8,600 bases of DNA from CAYYBZ01 sp964470285 [NCBI: uncultured Oligoflexia bacterium] (GTDB taxonomy: Bacteria; Bdellovibrionota_G; CAYYBZ01): positions 3,413-12,012 of the forward strand of contig CAYYBZ010000030.1 of the NCBI GenBank assembly GCA_964470285.1, in the 5' to 3' direction. Positions 1-5,840 of this stretch are shown here, piece by piece. Every line of letters starts with the position of its first letter. Position 1 is the stretch's first letter. The translations under genes were made by a program, and so were the position numbers. The notes beneath the pieces are model-generated. The model ran no database searches and was not told the DNA's origin. It saw only the letters and a program-made list of their open reading frames with translations.

Positions 1-1290
1 GTTGGAGTTACCTTTGTAAGAGCTTCCTGTAGTAGACTTCTTAGGCGTATAGGTGTTGCCGGAACCTCTCTTGGTAGTGTTTCCTTTTTGAGAAGCCCTT
101 GGAAGATAAGGATTTGAATTTGGTTTCAGTTTCCCTTTATCTGCTTGCCTTGAACCTTTTTTGCCCCTTGCCAGGGTTACTTCGTTGTCGAAGGCATTTC
201 TGTATTCTCTTGATTTCGCCGTATCTTCTTTTGTTTTTGCTAAATTTCTGACAAAAGCCTCTTTTCTCCCTAGTTTACGGCTGTAAATTTCCCTTACGTC
301 CTTGGTTTTTACCCTTGTTAGTCTTACCTTGTCTATATCGTGACCGAGAAAGCGGTTTCTCTCGACTACGGTGACGATATGGGGTGAGTGATTCCAAAAA
401 TGTGATCCGGCAAAATAGCCGTCTCTCCAGCCCCTTCCGTAAGCGGAATCGTAGAAATGAGAATATCTTGGATTATAATGGTAGAAACCCAGGTTTATAG
501 CTCCGAAGAAAAGATCTATTCTGACTTCAGTCGTGGCTACTCTTACCGTTCTATCCCAATAGTAAAGGTATCTTTGATAGCCGGGATGCCAGACGACGCA
601 CCCGTAATATGCAGGAGCCCATTCCCATGGGAATCTGTGGCTGTGAGGTCTGTAACGCAAACCTCTTCTTGGATGATAGAATCTTCCGTATCTGAAAGGA
701 ACATAATCTACCGGGAGCATATGCCACTGATAACCCCAGACATGAACTGTGGGGAAATGAATGATTTCTGTTCTGTAATATCTGTCGGCTACATCATAAT
801 AATAATCTGGACTCTCTTCGTAGTGGGAATCTTCGTAATATGAATCATTATTGTAACCGTATTCATTATATTCTGCGTTTACCAGAGTGATCCATCCTTC
901 TACTCCGTATCTTGTGTCTTCTGCAAAAAGTTCGATTTCCTTCCAGTTTCCTCCCGGCACATTGTAAAAAGTATAATACCCGCTGGTAAATTGAAATCTG
1001 TCAACTACTTCACCGTCTTCCCACCAGTTTAGGTTTCGGGATAAAACATAATGAGTGTAGACATGATTACCCGCATATTCTTTTCTAACGACCTGCAATT
1101 TTAATGATTGACCCGGATGAACTACAACATAGTTGCTTTCCGTATTGTTGATTAAGTGAATAACGCGGATTTCAAGTTCATCTGCGTTTGCCGCGCTTGC
1201 AAAAAATGAAAATGCAAGAAAGGCAAGTACGGCTGCAATAAATACAGTCGAGATAATTTGAATTTTTACAGATTTGATTTTGGGTTTCAT
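1..1290 (-). CDS. Exported Tyr/His/Trp-rich protein of unknown function, 3' end outside window
   Basis: The frame is open from an ATG at 1290 down to base 1 (430 codons with no stop), so the C-terminus is missing. AGGAGG at 1297-1302 lies 6 nt before the ATG, which supports this start. Residues 1-36 form a Sec signal peptide: a basic N-terminus, a hydrophobic core at about 12-30, and a likely cut after ANA36. Residues 37-150 look like a globular, probably beta-rich domain with several Tyr/Trp pairs. Residues 171-310 are extremely aromatic: by my count 49 of 140 are Y, F, W or H, with motifs such as WGYQWH and WEWAPAYYG. From about 311 the chain becomes basic and from 371 low-complexity (Lys, Ser, Thr, Gly, Asn). 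The WAP-YYG-type motifs loosely recall secreted DUF6600/FecR-associated proteins, but I do not recognise the family. It is probably a periplasmic or surface protein. Confidence 0.88.
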   Translation of the reverse strand, partial: MKPKIKSVKIQIISTVFIAAVLAFLAFSFFASAANADELEIRVIHLINNTESNYVVVHPGQSLKLQVVRKEYAGNHVYTHYVLSRNLNWWEDGEVVDRFQFTSGYYTFYNVPGGNWKEIELFAEDTRYGVEGWITLVNAEYNEYGYNNDSYYEDSHYEESPDYYYDVADRYYRTEIIHFPTVHVWGYQWHMLPVDYVPFRYGRFYHPRRGLRYRPHSHRFPWEWAPAYYGCVVWHPGYQRYLYYWDRTVRVATTEVRIDLFFGAINLGFYHYNPRYSHFYDSAYGRGWRDGYFAGSHFWNHSPHIVTVVERNRFLGHDIDKVRLTRVKTKDVREIYSRKLGRKEAFVRNLAKTKEDTAKSREYRNAFDNEVTLARGKKGSRQADKGKLKPNSNPYLPRASQKGNTTKRGSGNTYTPKKSTTGSSYKGNSN

Positions 1291-1398
1291 TTGCTACCTC
1301 CTGTTAATGGATGTCTATACATACAAAGATCGAGAATTCGACCCCCTATAAGGCAATTGTCATGCCATTTAATGAAATGTGTAATAACGGCGGTTTAC

Positions 1399-1430
1399 AA
1401 ATGACACGATCCTGGCAATCGGTGTCATTT
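1399..1430. repeat. Inverted repeat in the divergent spacer, operator-like
   Basis: The left arm AAATGACACGAT (1399-1410) pairs with the right arm ATCGGTGTCATTT (1418-1430). Nine outer base pairs are perfect, then one unpaired G (1421), then three more pairs around a 7-nt loop. It lies in the 248-bp gap between two divergently transcribed genes, about 110 bp from each start. A third copy of TGACAC occurs at 1452-1457 in TTTTGACACC, and TTTTGAC (1449-1455) pairs with GTCAAAA (1474-1480). The spacing and position would suit a dimeric regulator controlling both genes. No U-tract follows, so a terminator is less likely. I see no convincing -35/-10 pair elsewhere in this spacer. Confidence 0.55.
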
Positions 1431-1538
1431 TGATACTGATTATGGATATTTTGACACCGGCCCAGGGTGAAAGGTCAAAAATAAAAACTTTATGTTCCAC
1501 GGCTAATTTAATAAATTAGGAGAAATCGGAGGAATGTA

Positions 1539-2546
1539 ATGAAGTTATTTAAAAGCCTGTTTTTTGTTTTGATTTTTACTATTTCTTTATCGCTTAATGC
1601 CGCAGAGAAGAAAACTTTCGGAATAGTTGTTCACGGCGGAGCCGGAACCATGTCGAGAAATAATATGAGCGAAAAGCTTGAGAAAAAATATGTTGAGAAA
1701 CTTAACGAAGCTTTGAAAGCCGGATACAAACTATTGGAAGGGAGTGAACCGGCAGTTGATGCTGTTCAGGCAGCAATAAACATATTAGAGGATTCTCCTC
1801 TTTTTAATGCGGGCAGAGGGGCTGTTTTCAACTCTGAAGGAGAAAATGAACTGGATGCCTCCATAATGGACGGAAGAACTTTGAATGCGGGTGCCGTGGC
1901 AGCTGTAAGAAGTGTAAGAAATCCCATTAATCTTGCAAGACTTGTTATGGATAAAAGCCCGCATGTAATGCTTACCGGTAAGGGAGCTGTTGAATTTGGG
2001 AAGAAATACGGGATTGCTCTGGCCGGTGACAAATACTTTTTCACTCAGAAAAGATGGGACCAGTATAAGAAAAAGAAAAATGAGGCGAAAAAAAATAAAA
2101 GCTCTGAAATCATTCTGAACCATAAAGAAAAATACGGAACAGTCGGAGCAGCAGCCCTTGATAAATTCGGAAATTTAGCTGCAGGAACTTCTACGGGCGG
2201 TTTAACCTATAAAAGATTCGGTAGAATAGGTGATTCCCCGATAATAGGAGCGGGAACTTATGCAAACAATAATACATGCGCAGTTTCCGCTACAGGTACG
2301 GGGGAATATTTTATTAGAAGGGTTATCGCTTATGATATTTCGGCATTGATGGAATATTCAAAAATGTCTCTTGAAAAAGCTGCTAATAATCTTATTCATA
2401 AGAAACTGACCGAAATGGGAGGAGACGGAGGAGTAATTGGAATCGATAAAAACGGAAATGTAACTATGGTTTTTAATACCGAAGGTATGTACAGAGGTTA
2501 TCTTGTTGAAGGTAAAGAGCCGGTAGTGAAAATTTATAAAAAGTGA
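1539..2546 (+). CDS. Exported plant-type L-asparaginase / isoaspartyl peptidase (Ntn hydrolase)
   Basis: This 335-residue protein belongs to the family that matures by autocleavage and hydrolyses L-asparagine and beta-aspartyl (isoaspartyl) dipeptides. The cleavage site and nucleophile are visible as Gly200-Thr201 in EKYGTVGAAALD. The active-site stretches follow: TSTGG (217-221), GRIGDSP with substrate-binding Arg229 and Asp232, and ATGTGE (251-256). The N-terminal HGGAG (32-36) and NAGRGAVF (90-97) are family hallmarks. A lysine-rich stretch (177-186) sits in the variable linker just before the cleavage point. Residues 1-21 are a signal peptide (cut near LNA), so the enzyme is probably periplasmic, whereas the E. 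coli homologue IaaA is cytoplasmic. GGAGG at 1528-1532, 6 nt upstream, fixes the start. Length is normal and no key residue is missing. Function is well supported; substrate preference cannot be read from sequence. Confidence 0.96.
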   Translation: MKLFKSLFFVLIFTISLSLNAAEKKTFGIVVHGGAGTMSRNNMSEKLEKKYVEKLNEALKAGYKLLEGSEPAVDAVQAAINILEDSPLFNAGRGAVFNSEGENELDASIMDGRTLNAGAVAAVRSVRNPINLARLVMDKSPHVMLTGKGAVEFGKKYGIALAGDKYFFTQKRWDQYKKKKNEAKKNKSSEIILNHKEKYGTVGAAALDKFGNLAAGTSTGGLTYKRFGRIGDSPIIGAGTYANNNTCAVSATGTGEYFIRRVIAYDISALMEYSKMSLEKAANNLIHKKLTEMGGDGGVIGIDKNGNVTMVFNTEGMYRGYLVEGKEPVVKIYKK

Positions 2547-2550
2547 TTAA

Positions 2551-3702
2551 TCAAAAGAGCTTTTTTGGTTTCAAGCTTCTGCCGTTTGTTGCAACGGCAT
2601 TTGTTACTGCCTGAGTCAGTAGAAATTGCAGGTACTCTGCAGCGTCATCGTCGGCTAATTTAGTATCAGCTTCATCGGGAATCAATCCTAAAAGTTTTTT
2701 GTTATGAATTACCTTTTCTATTGCAGTTTTAAGGAGTTCATCGATTTCTTCTGATATGTTATCAGTGTTTGAGTATTTACTTGCAACTCTTATAAGTGCG
2801 TTATCATACGGTGCGAATATTGCGACGACATTAGGGGTCACGTTAAAATCAGATTCTGTCAGACGATCCTTGATTAAACGAAGAGGTTTCCAGGGCATTA
2901 GAACATGATCTTTTACTATATCCAGGATTGTTCGCCCCATGTATTCGTCAGGTATAAAGGAAGAAGCAATCTCATCACCGGTTAGTGAGGAATAGCTTGC
3001 GATTCTTGCATCGGCAAAGTTGGAAAGGCAGTAATATGTCGCTTCAGATATTAGTAAAATAGCGTTTAACTCGTCATAAATTTCCCTGTGAGGACTTAAA
3101 GAGATCTTTCTTAAACCCTCTGCCATGACATCGGATATTAATCTTTGTGAAATAAGAAAATTATTTATGGCCCCTTTCTTCCCGTGTTGTTGAAAACCCA
3201 TTTGGATGAATTTCATAATATCGGGGACAATGTTGTTAATTAGTTGCAGGAAATCCACCTGCTCACTTGCATCAAGAAATGAGTGCCACCTTGTATTGAT
3301 TGTTATCGTTTTTCTCATAGAGCGTTTTGATTCTGTAACTATCGTAGCCAACCAGGTTGCATCAGCAGTAAAACCAAGCCCTAAATCCATTTCAGCCGCA
3401 ATAAGGCTTTCAGGAGAAAGGAATAGATAGTCAACCCAGTCTTCCCCATTCATAAGACGAGCTTGCCCGACATCGTCTAAAAGACCCGAGCTTAAAAGTG
3501 AAAAACCTGAAAATGAAATATCTGAAACTATATTGTAAGCGGTTGGTTTGGATAGCATAGGGTAGGAAGCTCTGCTTACAGATGAGCTTACAATTTCTCT
3601 AAAAAAAGTTCCGGCGACTCCGTTTGCAAAAATATCTTTTACCCAGATGCTGTTTAAAACTAGTATCAGAAGTAATATTATTTTTATATTTTTAATCTTC
3701 AT
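2551..3702 (-). CDS. Exported protein of unknown function
   Basis: This intact 383-residue reading frame runs opposite to the asparaginase gene, with 4 bp between the two stop codons. Residues 1-26 make a typical signal peptide: Lys-rich start, LLLILVL core, likely cut after IFA26. The mature part is mixed helical, has only one cysteine, and shows no transmembrane segment, lipobox or repeat that I can see. Short features include an acidic EEIDELLKTAIEKVI helix-like stretch and a Thr/Asn-rich C-terminus ending in basic residues. I do not recognise any family or catalytic motif. The start codon is the only one compatible with the signal peptide, but it has no Shine-Dalgarno sequence: the 20 bases before it are pyrimidine- then AT-rich (CCTCATCC...TATAAGT). 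It is therefore either poorly translated or started by another mechanism. No neighbour suggests its role. Confidence 0.85.
   Translation of the reverse strand: MKIKNIKIILLLILVLNSIWVKDIFANGVAGTFFREIVSSSVSRASYPMLSKPTAYNIVSDISFSGFSLLSSGLLDDVGQARLMNGEDWVDYLFLSPESLIAAEMDLGLGFTADATWLATIVTESKRSMRKTITINTRWHSFLDASEQVDFLQLINNIVPDIMKFIQMGFQQHGKKGAINNFLISQRLISDVMAEGLRKISLSPHREIYDELNAILLISEATYYCLSNFADARIASYSSLTGDEIASSFIPDEYMGRTILDIVKDHVLMPWKPLRLIKDRLTESDFNVTPNVVAIFAPYDNALIRVASKYSNTDNISEEIDELLKTAIEKVIHNKKLLGLIPDEADTKLADDDAAEYLQFLLTQAVTNAVATNGRSLKPKKLF
2580..2599 (+). terminator. Possible terminator hairpin for the asparaginase gene
   Basis: TGCCGTT (2580-2586) and AACGGCA (2593-2599) form a perfect 7-bp stem with a 6-nt loop, starting 34 bases after the asparaginase stop codon. 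ATTTGTTACT follows, which is only a weak U-tract. The hairpin lies inside the C-terminal coding region of the opposite gene, which is where a terminator would have to be because the convergent genes are 4 bp apart. It could equally be a chance consequence of coding sequence. Confidence 0.3.
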
Positions 3703-3951
3703 ACTTATAAAAAGGATGAGGAAGCTACATTAAGAAGCTTTTTAAGTCAATTGGCATAATTTTGGGCAAATCCATAACACGAAGCGTTATGTTGTGTCAA
3801 CCATTTATCTTGTTACATCTTTTTAACTCGGTAATTACATATAAAAATCAGCAACTTTGCTTTGTGAGTGGTGGTGTCTTGCATAAATAATGCATCTGTG
3901 TTAGAGCTTTTCCAGATTTGAAACAGGCAATATATGCATGGAGATATTCTT
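3703..3951. other. Divergent intergenic spacer without a clear promoter
   Basis: This 249-bp AT-rich gap separates the leftward unknown gene from the rightward propeller gene, so it must hold both promoters. I find no strong sigma70 pair. On the minus strand TTGACT (3745-3750) is a good -35, but the hexamer at the right distance (TAGCTT) is poor. Two small dyads are present: CATAAC/GTTATG (3773-3778 and 3786-3791) and TGCAT/ATGCA (3880-3884 and 3890-3894). Neither is long enough to claim a function. Confidence 0.4.
3940..3944 (+). promoter_or_regulatory. Ribosome binding site deciding the propeller gene start
   Basis: GGAGA lies 7 nt before the ATG at 3952, whereas the upstream in-frame ATG at 3934 has no purine-rich sequence in front of it. 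Starting at 3952 also places a Lys directly after Met, as in a normal signal peptide. The later ATG is therefore preferred. Confidence 0.75.
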
Positions 3952-5022
3952 ATGAAAAACGTCTTATCTTTAATCCTTACCCCCGTCCTCTTAATTACTT
4001 TTACGAATCTTAATGCAATTGAAAGAATAAAAAAGGGAGATTCTGCAAGAGCGAGCAATTTATCCGATGTAACTCAGGAAAATGAGACTGACTCAAATGA
4101 GTTTCCGGTATGGAAAGTAGAACATGAGGGATCTGCAGTAGAGGCATACTTTTCACCCGACTGCTCTTCAATAATATGTAATGCCAAGCTTGATACGGAC
4201 AAGAATTATCAGGTGTATACAATGGATTTTACCGGCGCAAATATGCTTAAAATCAATGAAATAGGTAAAGACGCCTGTTCTTACTTTTTCCCTGACGGAA
4301 AAAGACTTATATGGACATCAACCAGGGATAATATTGATCTTCCCGAAGGAAATTATTCAAATCCGCAGGATTATCCTCAGGGAGCCGAGCTTTATATATC
4401 GAATATAGAAGGGGATAGCGTTAACAGAATAACTTACAACAGTTACTATGACGCAGAGGTTTCAGTTTCTCCTGACGGACAATGGATTCTCTTCGCAAGA
4501 CAGATTGATGGAAAATCAGATCTCTGGAGAATGAAATCTGACGGTACAGAGGAGCAGCAAGTTACCTTTACGGAAGATTTGCAGGAAGGCGGAGCTTTTT
4601 ACCTGACTGACAGTGAAACTATACTTTTCAGAGCATGGAACCGGCAAGATGAAGGACAACGCGGAATACCGATGAATATTTACACTATAAAACATGACGG
4701 TACCGGTTTGAAAAAATATACTGATGACGGCGGGACTAACTGGTCTCCTTATCCTGCACTTGACGGCGAGCATTTCGTTTTTGTAAAGGTGCTTCCTCCG
4801 CATAACTATGAAATTTTCATGATGAGCCTGATAACGGGTCAAAGCAGGCGACTTACATACAATGATGCCTTTGACGGTTTTCCGACACTCTCTTCGGACG
4901 GAACTACTATGATATTTACGTCTTCAAGATGCAATGACCCAAACAAACCAAGAAAACACGGTGAGGGCAGGCTCTGTCTCTACATGATGGATTTAACATC
5001 CCTGAATTTAAACAAAAATTAA
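3952..5022 (+). CDS. Secreted TolB-like PD40/WD40-like beta-propeller protein
   Basis: From the preferred start the protein has 356 residues. Residues 1-22 are a signal peptide (hydrophobic core 4-18, likely cut after LNA22). A polar linker at about 23-52 follows, then propeller repeats to the end. Six related strands with the PD40 signature (aromatic or Pro, x, S/F-P-D-G, then a hydrophobic strand) are visible near 64-79 (FSPD), 109-123 (FFPDG), 168-183 (SPDGQWILF), 214-229, 267-279 (LDG) and 309-323 (SSDGTTMIFTSSR). This predicts a six-bladed propeller as in TolB. The TolB N-terminal domain is absent and no Tol/Pal genes are nearby, so it should not be called TolB. Such propellers usually bind proteins or peptidoglycan-linked partners in the periplasm or at the surface; the partner here is unknown. 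No protease domain follows, so it is not a DPP-IV type peptidase. Confidence 0.9.
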   Translation: MKNVLSLILTPVLLITFTNLNAIERIKKGDSARASNLSDVTQENETDSNEFPVWKVEHEGSAVEAYFSPDCSSIICNAKLDTDKNYQVYTMDFTGANMLKINEIGKDACSYFFPDGKRLIWTSTRDNIDLPEGNYSNPQDYPQGAELYISNIEGDSVNRITYNSYYDAEVSVSPDGQWILFARQIDGKSDLWRMKSDGTEEQQVTFTEDLQEGGAFYLTDSETILFRAWNRQDEGQRGIPMNIYTIKHDGTGLKKYTDDGGTNWSPYPALDGEHFVFVKVLPPHNYEIFMMSLITGQSRRLTYNDAFDGFPTLSSDGTTMIFTSSRCNDPNKPRKHGEGRLCLYMMDLTSLNLNKN

Positions 5023-5070
5023 CACATATCTTGCGATTTGCCGACTCTCTATCATTTTATCATTTTGTTG

Positions 5071-5099
5071 TTGATTTTCGGTTTTTGTTCGGGTAATAT
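5071..5099 (+). promoter_or_regulatory. Sigma70-type promoter of lexA
   Basis: TTGATT (5071-5076) and TAATAT (5094-5099) are separated by exactly 17 bp, predicting transcription from about 5106 and a 5' leader of roughly 26 nt before the lexA ATG. This is the best promoter match in the window and sits where the SOS cassette must start. Directly at the predicted start is a small dyad, CTGA-AA-TCAG (5100-5109). Confidence 0.65.
5076..5090 (+). promoter_or_regulatory. Possible LexA operator (TTTC-N7-GTTC direct repeat)
   Basis: TTTC (5076-5079) and GTTC (5087-5090) are spaced by 7 bp, one mismatch from the GTTC-N7-GTTC box known for alphaproteobacterial LexA. Seen more broadly, TTCGG is repeated 11 bp apart (5077-5081 and 5088-5092), one helical turn. 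It lies inside the promoter spacer, an ideal place for repression. LexA boxes differ widely between phyla and no second copy occurs before dinB, so this is a candidate only. I found no E. coli (CTGT-N8-ACAG) or Bacillus-type (CGAAC-N4-GTTCG) box here. Confidence 0.3.
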
Positions 5100-5131
5100 C
5101 TGAAATCAGCCCTTAAAAATCGGAGGTCGTT

Positions 5132-5737
5132 ATGAGTCTTACCAAAAGACAGTCAGAAATAAGAGATTTTATTGAAGCGTTCATGATTGAAAAGGGATAC
5201 GCCCCTAGTTTTCGTGAAATTGCGGATCATCTTGGCGTTTCCTCTCCCGCTACCGTTCACGAACATATAAAAAAAATGGAAGAAAAGGGTATTTTAGAGA
5301 GCCAGTGGAACAAAGGGCGTTCCTTAAAGCTGACCGAGGTGGATCACGCCGTAGAGGCCGTAGAATTACCGTTACTGGGCAAAATCGCAGCCGGTAGTCC
5401 GATTGAGGCGATTGAAAACCGTGAAATGGTGGCCATACCCAAAGACATGGTCGGAAGGCGCGAAACTTATGTTTTAAAGGTAGTCGGCGAGTCAATGATA
5501 GACGACGGCATTTTAGACGGCGATTATGTCGTAGTTGAAAGAAGGGAAACCGCTGACAACGGCCAAACGGTCGTAGCGCTTTTGGGCGACTCCGAAGTAA
5601 CTCTAAAAAAATTCTACGTTGAAAAGGATCATATCAAACTGGTTCCGGCTAATCCAACCATGCAGCCCATAATAGTAAAAAATTCAGATATTAAAATTCA
5701 GGGAATAGTCGTAGGCATACTTCGTAAATTCCGGTGA
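5132..5737 (+). CDS. lexA: LexA SOS transcriptional repressor / self-cleaving S24 protease
   Basis: This 201-residue protein has the full LexA layout and normal length. Residues 1-65 form the winged helix-turn-helix DNA-binding domain (TKRQ start, recognition region around GVSSPATVHEHIKKM at 35-49). The linker leads to the autocleavage bond Ala87-Gly88 in KIAAGSP, and the C-terminal S24 domain carries the catalytic Ser121 (VVGESMID) and Lys159 (VTLKKF). It binds operators as a dimer and, when RecA forms filaments on single-stranded DNA, cleaves itself and releases SOS genes. GGAGG at 5122-5126, 5 nt before the ATG, fixes the start. It is the first gene of a lexA-dinB-dnaE2 cassette and probably represses its own promoter. 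The stop codon lies inside an inverted repeat. All functional residues are intact. Whether this is the main LexA or a second, cassette-specific copy cannot be told from the window. Confidence 0.98.
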   Translation: MSLTKRQSEIRDFIEAFMIEKGYAPSFREIADHLGVSSPATVHEHIKKMEEKGILESQWNKGRSLKLTEVDHAVEAVELPLLGKIAAGSPIEAIENREMVAIPKDMVGRRETYVLKVVGESMIDDGILDGDYVVVERRETADNGQTVVALLGDSEVTLKKFYVEKDHIKLVPANPTMQPIIVKNSDIKIQGIVVGILRKFR

Positions 5738-5767
5738 TGCATAATTTCCCCTCCCCTCACCGGAATT
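5727..5767 (+). repeat. Perfect inverted repeat spanning the lexA stop codon
   Basis: AATTCCGGTGA (5727-5737) and TCACCGGAATT (5757-5767) are exact reverse complements, giving an 11-bp stem with a 19-nt pyrimidine-rich loop. The lexA stop codon TGA is the end of the left arm, so a terminating ribosome would cover half of the stem. No T-run follows, which argues against a simple intrinsic terminator. GTGATGC occurs at the end of the left arm (5734-5740) and again just after the right arm (5769-5775). Confidence 0.8.
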
Positions 5768-5773
5768 AGTGAT

Positions 5774-5814
5774 GCGGCAATCTCCATAGCTCACTGCCTT
5801 ATGGAGATTGCCGC
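5774..5814 (+). repeat. Perfect 15-bp inverted repeat between lexA and dinB (attenuator or terminator candidate)
   Basis: GCGGCAATCTCCATA (5774-5788) and TATGGAGATTGCCGC (5800-5814) are exact reverse complements with an 11-nt loop, predicting a very stable RNA hairpin. TTATATAATTTGTTTT follows, a broken U-rich tract that could allow partial termination. The hairpin ends 16 nt before the dinB ribosome binding site, so it does not hide that site directly. Possible roles are partial terminator, mRNA stability or processing element, or a protein-binding palindrome; the sequence does not decide between them. Confidence 0.8.
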
Positions 5815-5830
5815 TTATATAATTTGTTTT

Positions 5831-5836
5831 GGGAGA
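5831..5836 (+). promoter_or_regulatory. Ribosome binding site deciding a GTG start for dinB
   Basis: GGGAGA lies 4 nt before GTG at 5841. The longer in-frame alternative, TTG at 5829, would place this purine stretch inside the gene and has no Shine-Dalgarno sequence of its own. Starting at 5841 gives MHTIIHVDMD, which aligns residue for residue with the N-terminus of E. coli Pol IV (catalytic Asp at position 8). Confidence 0.85.
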
Positions 5837-5840
5837 ACAG

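Noticed and set aside
457-843. A 128-residue plus-strand open frame
   Set aside because: It lies wholly inside the leftward aromatic-protein gene, which has a ribosome binding site and signal peptide, and its composition looks like antisense of that gene.
1451-1456. TTGACA as a -35 element for the asparaginase gene
   Set aside because: The hexamer is perfect, but nothing resembling TATAAT occurs 15-19 bp downstream; it is better explained as part of the TGACAC repeats.
3773-3791. CATAAC/GTTATG dyad as an integron attC-like recombination site
   Set aside because: The arms are only 6 bp, the core site consensus is not met, and there are no gene cassettes or integrase nearby.
3934-3951. ATG at 3934 as the propeller gene start
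   Set aside because: No ribosome binding site precedes it, and it would add MHGDIL in front of a normal signal peptide; GGAGA points to 3952.
3813-4058. Minus-strand 81-residue open frame across the propeller gene start
   Set aside because: It overlaps the signal peptide coding region of a well-supported gene, has no ribosome binding site, and shows no protein features.
5818-5823. TATAAT as the -10 of a separate dinB promoter
   Set aside because: No -35-like hexamer lies 16-18 bp upstream (TGCCTT and neighbours), and a start about 7 bp downstream would begin the mRNA at the ribosome binding site.
5829-5840. TTG at 5829 as the dinB start
   Set aside because: It adds four residues not found in Pol IV proteins and would bury the GGGAGA site that correctly serves the GTG at 5841.
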